Assembly (NCBI GenBank): GCA_002413185.1
Contig: DHWM01000027.1
Location: 2,453 to 11,842, forward strand
Direction of reading: 5' to 3'
DNA: 9,390 nucleotides
Source: Actinobacteria bacterium UBA5182
GTDB lineage: Bacteria > Actinomycetota > UBA4738
The translations under genes and the position numbers were made by a program. Below the pieces are notes generated by a model that did no database searches, was not told the origin of the DNA, and saw nothing but the letters and a program-made list of their open reading frames with translations. This document shows, piece after piece, positions 1 through 5,869 of the stretch. The stretch's first letter is position 1. Each line of letters opens with the position of its first letter.

Positions 1-122
1 CCGACACCCGGCATGTCCTCGCCGTGAAAGCCCCGGTAGCTGTGGCCGAGCAGCTGGTAGCCACCGCAGACCGCGAGCGCCGCGGCGCCGCCCGCGATCG
101 CCTCCGCGAGCGTCTGGGCAGC

Positions 123-132
123 CGAACGTTCG
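123..132. repeat. Perfect 10-bp palindrome CGAACGTTCG
   Basis: CGAACGTTCG equals its own reverse complement. It overlaps the candidate -35 element of the plus-strand operon and lies within a few bases of where GatD homology ends on the minus strand. It could be a half-site-sharing operator, but a 10-bp palindrome is expected several times by chance in 9 kb. Confidence 0.35.
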
Positions 133-156
133 CACGGCCGGTGGCAGGGGGATAAT
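129..156 (+). promoter_or_regulatory. Candidate promoter for the six-gene operon, giving a leaderless mRNA
   Basis: GATAAT at 151-156 matches the TATAAT -10 consensus at five of six bases and is the most AT-rich hexamer in this GC-rich stretch. TTCGCA at 129-134 matches TTGACA at four of six, with a 16-bp spacer. A start site about 7 bases after the -10 would fall at 163-164, on the A of the first ATG. No Shine-Dalgarno sits at normal distance: the purine run 146-150 is 13 bases from the ATG. Leaderless transcripts of this geometry are common in actinomycetes. The site is inferred from position and sequence only. Confidence 0.55.
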
Positions 157-163
157 CGCCGTC

Positions 164-1318
164 ATGAAGAAATGTCCGTACTGCGCCGAGCAGATCCAGG
201 ACGAGGCCATCAAGTGCCGGTATTGCCGGAGCGACTTGACCGTTTCGCCGGGCACTTCAGGCAATCAGCAGCCGTCGGCTCAGCCCGGCTCTCCTGGGGG
301 GAACCCGGCGGGGGCTGGCCCGGCGCTGGTGATCCCGCCCGTCCGGACGTTCGCCCCGCCACCGTCGGCGTCGGCCCAGGGGCCCCGCGTGGGCCAAGGC
401 GCACTGCGGTTCAGCCACTCGGGGGGACGCTACATCCTCGGCTACGGCGTGGACTTCTTCGGGATATGGGACCGGGACCATGCCGGTGGCCCGGTCGAAC
501 GGTTCCCTCGAACGGACGAAGGATGGAACCAGGCGTGGAACCAATTCTCCGCGTGGGAGCCGAGCCACGTCGAGGTTCCGCAGACCGGCGCGCCACCGCC
601 GGACGTTCGAGTGTCGACGGGCGCGTTCCGTTCCACCGAAGGGCTGGTCCCGTGGCTGGTGGGTCTGCTGGCACTGGCCGCGCTGGTGAGCGTCATCGGC
701 ATCGTGTTCCGGGGGAGCGAGCTGGCGCTGCTGCACCGGGTGGACAGCGGCGGGTTCGTGTCTCGGCGGGAGGCGAACGCCAGCGACGCCAGGATCAGGG
801 CGATCGGAGCGATCTCCTCGCTGGTCGGGCTGGCCACGGTCATCGTGTGGGTGGTCTGGCAGTACCGGGCGCAGTCGAACCTCCGGCCGCTCGGTGCCTC
901 CAACGTGAAGTACTCGCCGGGCTGGGCGGTGGGCTGGTGGTTCATCCCGTTCGCCAACTTCGTCATGCCGTACCTGACCATGCGGGAGCTGGCGAAGGCG
1001 AGCGATCCGAACGCGGGGGCCATCGACTGGAAGGCGTCGCGGACGCCCCCGCTCCAGGTGCTGTGGTGGGGCGCCGTCCTGGGGATCGTGATCCTCGCGT
1101 TGGCTGCCGTGGGCCTGGCTCCGGGGCAGCACCCGTCCGTGCACCAGCTGGTCGCCCGCGACCCCGTCCTGATGGCCGCGGAGGTCTCCCGGATCGTCGC
1201 GGCTGTGGCGGCGATCTTCCTGATCCGCAAGATCGACTCGTTGCAGACGGAGAAGCACGCCCGCATGTCAACGTGGGCCGCCGGACAGAGCACCTCCGTG
1301 GGCACCCCGGTGGCGTGA
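164..1318 (+). CDS. Zinc-ribbon DUF4328 membrane protein
   Basis: This 384-residue protein is built in three parts. Residues 1-25 are a zinc ribbon with Cys4, Cys7, Cys18 and Cys21 (CPYC...CRYC). A Pro/Gly/Ala-rich linker (about 26-75) follows, then a short soluble module (about 80-135) containing LGYGVDFFGIWDR and a Trp-rich stretch. Residues 160-355 form the DUF4328 membrane domain, with hydrophobic segments near 161-182, 213-233, 252-272, 298-319 and 335-354. The motif RAQSNLRPLG (235-244) follows the second segment and WWFIPFANFVMPY sits in the third, both typical of DUF4328. The ATG fits the zinc ribbon's N-terminus and the leaderless promoter. The stop overlaps the next gene's GTG by four bases, so the two are probably translationally coupled and may act together in the membrane. 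No biochemical function is known to me for DUF4328. The ribbon probably binds Zn on the cytoplasmic side (inference). Confidence 0.85.
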   Translation: MKKCPYCAEQIQDEAIKCRYCRSDLTVSPGTSGNQQPSAQPGSPGGNPAGAGPALVIPPVRTFAPPPSASAQGPRVGQGALRFSHSGGRYILGYGVDFFGIWDRDHAGGPVERFPRTDEGWNQAWNQFSAWEPSHVEVPQTGAPPPDVRVSTGAFRSTEGLVPWLVGLLALAALVSVIGIVFRGSELALLHRVDSGGFVSRREANASDARIRAIGAISSLVGLATVIVWVVWQYRAQSNLRPLGASNVKYSPGWAVGWWFIPFANFVMPYLTMRELAKASDPNAGAIDWKASRTPPLQVLWWGAVLGIVILALAAVGLAPGQHPSVHQLVARDPVLMAAEVSRIVAAVAAIFLIRKIDSLQTEKHARMSTWAAGQSTSVGTPVA

Positions 1319-2091
1319 GCGCCGCCATCTCTCCTACGAACCTGCCCGCGCCCAGGTCCACCCGGTTGTGGGCCCGCTGGACCGTGGCGTGGCTGGTGGT
1401 GTGGGTCGTGGCCACATTCTTCATGGCCGACGCGAGATCGACCGAGCTGCGCATCCTCGGTGACATCGCGCGGGGTGTTCCGCAGGTCGAAGGGGAGGTT
1501 GCCGACAGCGACACCAGGATTCGGCTGCTCACGTCCATCACCATCGTCGCCGGCATCGCCGCGATGATCGGGTGGGTGGCGTGGCAGCTCCGCGCTCAGG
1601 CGAACCTCCGGGCGCTCGGGGCGAAGGGCCTGCGCTTCCCGCCGGTGCTGGCGGTGGCGTCGTGGTTCGTTCCCGTGGTGAACCTGGTCGTGCCGGGCCT
1701 GGCGGTCCGGGAGCTGTGGAAGGGGAGCGAACCCGGCACGAAGGAGTCCGACTGGCGGTCGCAGCGTCTGGACCCCCGGGTGTGGGCGTGGTGGGCGGCC
1801 GGACTGGCCACAGCCGTCCTGGCGTTCTTCACGGTCAGGGCCGGCGTCGCTTCCCACGCCAGCTGGTTCGGCGTCCTGTCGGTGAGCCCGCTCAGCCTGC
1901 GGGCAGCCGTGCACGCAAATCCCGCTGTGCCGCACCTCCTGACGCGGGACCGCTTCATGATCTGGGCCTCGGTATTCGGCGTGATCGGGGGCGTGCTGGC
2001 CATCACCGTGCTGCTCGGGGTGGAGTGGCGACAGGACATCAAGAGCGACGCCGTGGCGCCGGCTTCGTGGGCGCGCCGGTCGGACGGGTAG
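1315..2091 (+). CDS. Second DUF4328 membrane protein, paralogue of the preceding gene
   Basis: The GTG start at 1315-1317 overlaps the upstream TGA as GTGA and gives 258 residues. The reading frame stays open far upstream, but that part only shadows the preceding gene. Hydrophobic segments lie near residues 22-38, 71-91, 112-130, 156-174 and 214-235. The core matches the upstream protein: RAQANLRALG (93-102) against RAQSNLRPLG, WFVPVVNLVVP against WFIPFANFVMP, VRELWKGSEP against MRELAKASDP, and LLTRD against LVARD near the last helix. The zinc ribbon and the IWDR module are absent, so this is a membrane-only version. Tandem duplication with loss of the N-terminal part, or recruitment of it by the first copy, would explain the pair. 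There is no strong Shine-Dalgarno, which fits reinitiation by ribosomes finishing the first gene. Function unknown. Confidence 0.82.
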   Translation: MSAAISPTNLPAPRSTRLWARWTVAWLVVWVVATFFMADARSTELRILGDIARGVPQVEGEVADSDTRIRLLTSITIVAGIAAMIGWVAWQLRAQANLRALGAKGLRFPPVLAVASWFVPVVNLVVPGLAVRELWKGSEPGTKESDWRSQRLDPRVWAWWAAGLATAVLAFFTVRAGVASHASWFGVLSVSPLSLRAAVHANPAVPHLLTRDRFMIWASVFGVIGGVLAITVLLGVEWRQDIKSDAVAPASWARRSDG

Positions 2092-2119
2092 GGTTCGCAC
2101 CCGATGCTGCCGACGTTGC

Positions 2120-2127
2120 GGGAGGGG
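2120..2127 (+). promoter_or_regulatory. Ribosome binding site of the alpha/beta hydrolase
   Basis: GGGAGGGG lies 7 bases before the ATG at 2135. It is one of the best Shine-Dalgarno sequences in the operon and fixes this start. The 43-bp gap after the second DUF4328 gene shows no convincing promoter or terminator. Confidence 0.7.
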
Positions 2128-2134
2128 CTTCGCG

Positions 2135-2914
2135 ATGCCTGAGGTGGTCCTGGACGATGTCCGCCTCCACGTCGAGGTCGACGGCGATGGCGAACCCGTC
2201 ACGGTCCTCGCCCACGGCCTGACGAACTCCTGCCGCGAGCTGGCGCAGCTGACCCCGCTGGTCCCGGGGACGAAGGTCCGGTTCTGCTTCCGGGGGCACG
2301 GCCACAGCTCCTCGCCGGAGCGAGGCTACCGGTTCGTCGACTTCGCCCGGGACCTGGAGGCCGTGGCGGACGAGTACTCCGCCACGAACGCCTTCGGGAC
2401 CTCGCTGGGGGCCGGCGCCATCGCCAACGTTCTGACTCGCAATCCCGACCGGTTCGACAAGCTGGTGCTCCTGCTGCCCGCCGGGCTCGACCGGGAGTTC
2501 CGGTACAAGGAGCGAATGCTCCGGACCGCCGGGCTGGTCGACGGTAAGTCGGCGGAGCAGGCCATCGAGGTGTTGCTGGGCGACCCGGAGCGGCAGGCGA
2601 GCTACATCGAGTATCCGTTCCTCCGCGACCTCGACCGGGAGATGCTCCAGAACTTCAACCCCGTGGGGGTGCCCCGGGCCATCCGGGAGGTCATCGAGGA
2701 TCGCCCTATGGAGGACCGCGAGCAGATGCGGGCGGTGACCGCTCCCACCCTGATCATCTGCCGCGAGGGCGACGAGATCCACCCGGCCGAGGTCGGCCGG
2801 ATCCTTTCCGAGATCATGCCGAACGGCGAGCTGATCATGTTCCAGGACGGCCAGGAGATGTACGAGGCGATCCCGCAGCTCGTGCTGCGGGTCCGGGAGT
2901 TCCTGCTGTCGTGA
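2135..2914 (+). CDS. Alpha/beta-hydrolase-fold protein lacking the canonical catalytic His
   Basis: This 259-residue protein has the alpha/beta hydrolase layout: the oxyanion-side HG motif (LAHGLTNS, His27-Gly28), FRGHGHS (52-58) after strand 4, and the nucleophile elbow GTSLG at 88-92 with Ser90. The likely acid is Asp213 in EGDEIHP, in the usual place after strand 7. Where active members carry Gly-His near the C-terminus, this protein reads DGQEMYE (238-244), so Gln240 occupies the expected His position. No other His follows His216. It may be an inactive or differently acting member, or its subfamily may use another residue. It has no signal peptide or membrane segment and is probably cytoplasmic. 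It follows the DUF4328 pair by 43 bp and precedes the amidase by 22 bp, consistent with one transcript. The fold assignment is firm; the substrate is unknown. Confidence 0.85.
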   Translation: MPEVVLDDVRLHVEVDGDGEPVTVLAHGLTNSCRELAQLTPLVPGTKVRFCFRGHGHSSSPERGYRFVDFARDLEAVADEYSATNAFGTSLGAGAIANVLTRNPDRFDKLVLLLPAGLDREFRYKERMLRTAGLVDGKSAEQAIEVLLGDPERQASYIEYPFLRDLDREMLQNFNPVGVPRAIREVIEDRPMEDREQMRAVTAPTLIICREGDEIHPAEVGRILSEIMPNGELIMFQDGQEMYEAIPQLVLRVREFLLS

Positions 2915-2936
2915 CGCCGTCGGTCGGTCGAGCCCG

Positions 2937-4334
2937 GTGAGCTCGCTCCGGGACGGCGAGCTCGAGTCCGCGTCGGAGATGGCGGAGGCCCTTCGGGCGG
3001 GGGAGGTCCGTTCGTCCGAGCTGGTCGAACGGGCGGTGCGGAGGGCGGAAGCGTGGCAGCCGGCGATCAACGCGTTCTCCCAGCTCTGGGCGGACGAGGC
3101 AGATCAGGTGGCCCGTCGGATCGACGGCGCATCCCCGGCAGCGCGCGCCCCGCTGGCCGGGATCCCGGTCGCCGTCAAGGACCTGTTCGACGTGGCCGGG
3201 CACGAGACCACCGGTTGCTGCGCCGCCTACCGGGGGGTGGTCGCCGAGAGGGACGCCACCGTGATCGCCTCGATCCGGAGGGACGGCCTGGTGATGATCG
3301 GCAAGACGAACCAGCACGAGCTGGCGGCGGGCGGGACGAACCTGGTCTCGGCGTGCGGGCGCACCGGGAACCCCTGGGACCCCCGGCGGATGACCGGCGG
3401 CTCCAGCGGCGGCTCGGCCGCCGCCGTCGCCGCAGGGATCGTCCCCTGGGCCCTGGGTTCCGACACCGGCGGTTCGATCCGCATCCCGTCCTCGATGTGC
3501 GGGACCTTCGGACTGAAGCCGACCACCGGGTCGTTGCCGCTGGACGGCGTGATGCCGTTGGCGCCCTCGCTCGATTGCCCCGGGCCGATCGCCGGCACCG
3601 CCGCGGACCTGCAGGCGCTGTTCGAGGCGATGGGAGGGCCGGCGGGTCGGGAGCCCGGAGACGCGACGGGGAGCGGCGAGCTTCCGCGTGGCCTCCGCGT
3701 CGGAGTCCCCGGCGGCTTCTTCGCAGACCTGGTCCATGAGGAGACGTTGGGAGCGGTCGAGGAACTGGCGGAGGTCCTGGCCGATCACGGAGCTCGAGTC
3801 GAAGGTGTGGATGGCGGCGGGCTGGAGGGGGTCCGGCGGGTGTGGATGGGGATCTGCGGGCCGGAGTTCGCCGAGGCGCACCGCGCCATCGCCGATCGTC
3901 TCGACCAGGTCGACCCGAGCGTGGTGGCGTGGATGCGGCACGGCGAGGGATTGAGCGAAGACCAGCGCGCGGGGTTCCGGCAGCGCCGGGAGGAGGTCCG
4001 CGCATGGTTCCTCGACCGGCTGGAGCGCTTCGACGTCCTGCTCATCCCGACCACGCCGTATCCGGCCCCGGCGGCCGATCAACCCGAGGTCGACCTGGGC
4101 CCGGCCGGCACAGTCAGGGTGAGCGACGTCGGGCCGGGATGGCTGAGCTGCTCGGTGAACCTGGCCGGGCTCCCCGCGGTCAACCTCCCGGTGGCCCGCT
4201 CGTCCGACGGCGTGCCCATCGGCGTGTCGGTGGTCGGCGGGTCGAACGCCGACGGCCTCCTGCTCCGGCTGGCGGTCGCGTGGGAGAGGCTCGCGCCGGC
4301 TGGGCGACCGGCCAGACCGGAGTTCCCTCGCTGA
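2937..4334 (+). CDS. Amidase-signature (AS) family hydrolase
   Basis: This 465-residue enzyme belongs to the amidase-signature family, which hydrolyses amide bonds with a Ser-cisSer-Lys triad. Lys81 (AVKDLF), the cis-Ser Ser156 in GGSSGGS, and the nucleophile Ser180 in GSDTGGSIRIP are all present. The 75- and 24-residue spacings between them are those of well-studied members such as FAAH. The region up to residue 220 is the conserved core; LPAVNLP and GVPIGVSVVG near the C-terminus are also typical. The GTG start at 2937 lacks a clear Shine-Dalgarno; the next in-frame Met (near 2979) would remove the conserved N-terminal helix, so GTG is preferred. GatA of the tRNA amidotransferase is unlikely: no gatC or gatB is adjacent, and the core differs from GatA. 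The stop overlaps the transporter's start (TGATG), suggesting coupling. The substrate is not predictable. Confidence 0.9.
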   Translation: MSSLRDGELESASEMAEALRAGEVRSSELVERAVRRAEAWQPAINAFSQLWADEADQVARRIDGASPAARAPLAGIPVAVKDLFDVAGHETTGCCAAYRGVVAERDATVIASIRRDGLVMIGKTNQHELAAGGTNLVSACGRTGNPWDPRRMTGGSSGGSAAAVAAGIVPWALGSDTGGSIRIPSSMCGTFGLKPTTGSLPLDGVMPLAPSLDCPGPIAGTAADLQALFEAMGGPAGREPGDATGSGELPRGLRVGVPGGFFADLVHEETLGAVEELAEVLADHGARVEGVDGGGLEGVRRVWMGICGPEFAEAHRAIADRLDQVDPSVVAWMRHGEGLSEDQRAGFRQRREEVRAWFLDRLERFDVLLIPTTPYPAPAADQPEVDLGPAGTVRVSDVGPGWLSCSVNLAGLPAVNLPVARSSDGVPIGVSVVGGSNADGLLLRLAVAWERLAPAGRPARPEFPR

Positions 4335-5260
4335 TGGCGGACACTGTCGCCCGGACCCGGACCTCCGCGTCGGCGGACTTCACCGGCGGCGTGCTGATCG
4401 GCCTGACCTCCCTTCAGTTCGGAGCCGTGGTCATCCTGGGGAAGATCGCCACCCGGTCGGGTCTGTCCGTGCCGTCGCTGCTGGCGATCCGGTTCGCCAT
4501 CGCCGCGGTCCTGTTGGCCGTGGCGCTGGTGGCGATCCGGCAGCCGCTGGCCGCGGCGAGGGGAGAGGGGTGGCGCCTGATCGCCCTCGGCGTGGCCGGC
4601 TACGCGCTGGAGGCGCTGCTGTTCTTCGCCGGGCTGACCCACGGCTCCGTCCCGGCCGTGACGCTGCTGTTCTTCACCTACCCCGTGTTCGTCTCCGTGA
4701 TCGCCTTCCTCACCGGACGGGGCCTCCCCGGATGGCTCCTTGGCGGGGCGCTGGTCTCCGCCGTCGCCGGCGCCGCCATCGTGGTGCTGGGTGGCGGCTC
4801 GGCCGTCATCGACGGTGCAGGTGTGGCGCTCTCGCTGTCCTCCGCTCTGACGTTCGCCCTGTACCTGAGCGGCGCGGACGCGGTGTTGAAGCGAACGAAC
4901 TCCCTCGCCGGCGCGATGTGGGTGAGCGGCGCGGCGGCGGTGGCCCTGGCCGTGTGCGCGGTGGCCTCGGGATCGGCGGAGGCACCGGACGGCTGGCACC
5001 AGTGGGGGCCGGTGGTGGGGATGGCGGGGTTGACCGCCGGCGCCTTCTTCTGCCTGTTCGCGGGCCTCCGGCGGCTGGGCGCCGTTCGGACCTCGATCAT
5101 CGCGGCGACCGAGCCGCTGGCCGCCGCCGCCCTCGCCGTCATCTTCCTGGACGAGCACCTCCACACCGCCACCGTGGCGGGCGGGGCGCTGATCCTGGCC
5201 GGGGCGGTGGCCGCGTCGCTGGCCCGGCGGCCGGCCAGGGGGGAGGCGCCGGGCCCGTGA
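4334..5260 (+). CDS. EamA/DMT-family transporter, ten helices
   Basis: The 308-residue protein is hydrophobic throughout and shows two EamA repeats, about residues 18-152 and 160-296, giving ten predicted helices. The signature RFAIAAVLLA (53-62) occurs in the first half and TEPLAAAALAVIFLDEHL (259-276) at the usual place in the second. Members of the drug/metabolite transporter superfamily usually export amino acids or other small metabolites across the inner membrane. The ATG shares its A with the amidase stop (TGATG), with GGAG about 11 bases upstream. The open frame continues upstream inside the amidase gene, but homology starts after this Met. The stop overlaps the next start by four bases. 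Coupling to an amidase and a phosphatase is compatible with moving their substrate or product, but that is inference. Confidence 0.9.
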   Translation: MADTVARTRTSASADFTGGVLIGLTSLQFGAVVILGKIATRSGLSVPSLLAIRFAIAAVLLAVALVAIRQPLAAARGEGWRLIALGVAGYALEALLFFAGLTHGSVPAVTLLFFTYPVFVSVIAFLTGRGLPGWLLGGALVSAVAGAAIVVLGGGSAVIDGAGVALSLSSALTFALYLSGADAVLKRTNSLAGAMWVSGAAAVALAVCAVASGSAEAPDGWHQWGPVVGMAGLTAGAFFCLFAGLRRLGAVRTSIIAATEPLAAAALAVIFLDEHLHTATVAGGALILAGAVAASLARRPARGEAPGP

Positions 5261-5856
5261 GCGGTACCGGCGAACGGGCTCGGCGTATCGTGCTGGTCCG
5301 CCACGGCGAGACCGAGTGGAGCCGCGACGGGCTGCACACCGGGCGATCGGACATCCCGCTGACCGACCGGGGCCGGCGGCAGGGCGAGGCGCTGCGGCCG
5401 TGCCTTCAGGCCTGGTCCTTCGGCCGGGTCCTGACCAGCCCCATGCAGCGAGCGATGCAGACGTGCCGGCTGGCGGGGCTGGCCGGCCAGGCGGAAGTCC
5501 GGGAAGACCTCGCCGAGTGGGACTACGGCGAGTACGACGGGAAGGCGACCGCGGAAATCCGCCGGAACCATCCGGGGTGGACGGTATGGACGGGGGATCT
5601 CCCCGGCGGGGAGACGGCCGAGCAGGTCGGCGCCCGGGCGGACCGGCTGATCGAGGAGCTCCGGGTGGCGCAAGGCGACGTGGCGCTGTTCGGCCACGGG
5701 CACTTCTTCCGGGTCCTGGGGGCCAGGTGGATCGGGCTTCCGCCGGACCGGGGGCGAAGCTTCGCCCTGGACGCCGCGGCCATCTGCGTGCTGGGCCACG
5801 AGCGGGAGACGCCGGTCCTGTGGTCCTGGAACGAGCAGTGCCGGCAGAAGGATTGA
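5257..5856 (+). CDS. Histidine phosphatase family protein (phosphoglycerate mutase-like)
   Basis: This 199-residue protein opens with LVRHGETEWS, in which His16 of the RHGE motif is the residue phosphorylated during catalysis. The second catalytic His is His147 in FGHGHFFR. Arg64 in SPMQRAMQT (61-69) and Glu87 in EWDYGEYDG are the expected phosphate-pocket and proton-donor residues. Length and motif order match the small phosphatase branch (GpmB/CobC/acid phosphatase-like) rather than cofactor-dependent mutase of glycolysis, which is longer. The GTG start overlaps the transporter stop as GTGA, and GGGAGG lies 10 bases upstream. It is the last gene of the plus-strand run and ends 13 bases from the stop of the convergent fusion gene. 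It is cytoplasmic; substrate unknown. Confidence 0.9.
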   Translation: MSGTGERARRIVLVRHGETEWSRDGLHTGRSDIPLTDRGRRQGEALRPCLQAWSFGRVLTSPMQRAMQTCRLAGLAGQAEVREDLAEWDYGEYDGKATAEIRRNHPGWTVWTGDLPGGETAEQVGARADRLIEELRVAQGDVALFGHGHFFRVLGARWIGLPPDRGRSFALDAAAICVLGHERETPVLWSWNEQCRQKD

Positions 5857-5869
5857 AACCGGAGGCCCC

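Larger units (their letters stand above)
1..161 (-). pseudogene. 5'-truncated GatD-like type 1 glutamine amidotransferase fragment (3' end beyond window)
   Basis: Read on the minus strand, the frame gives LAVCGGYQLLGHSYRG followed by GEDMPG. This is the nucleophile elbow (Cys in CGGYQLLG) of the GatD/CobQ-like glutamine amidotransferases. GatD supplies ammonia to MurT for amidation of lipid II glutamate, a Gram-positive cell wall step. In family members about 70-90 residues precede this Cys, including a GGG-D-x-Q segment. Here recognisable homology starts only near base 118 (QTLAEAIAGG). The upstream codons look unrelated, no ATG, GTG or TTG lies in frame before the Cys, and a TGA stops the frame at 162-164. 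The other two minus frames do not supply the missing part either. The C-terminal half would lie left of the window. The gene is therefore a remnant, or the junction is a rearrangement or assembly break. Family assignment is firm; the pseudogene call is inference. Confidence 0.72.

Noticed and set aside
123..132. LexA/SOS box reading of the CGAACGTTCG palindrome
   Set aside because: The actinomycete SOS box needs four extra bases between GAAC and GTTC; these are absent.
172..1314. Upstream extension of the second DUF4328 frame through the first gene
   Set aside because: Residues from this part are Arg/Gly/Pro-rich with no fold and lie in another frame of a gene with clear zinc-ribbon and DUF4328 motifs. 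The real second gene starts at the GTGA overlap at 1315.
2937..4334. Identification of the amidase as GatA
   Set aside because: No gatC or gatB neighbour, and the sequence around the nucleophile and after it differs from GatA; only the family-level call is safe.
442..5164. Long minus-strand open frames opposite the plus-strand operon
   Set aside because: They are Arg/Pro/Ser-rich, match no family, and run opposite genes with intact catalytic motifs. High GC keeps such frames open.
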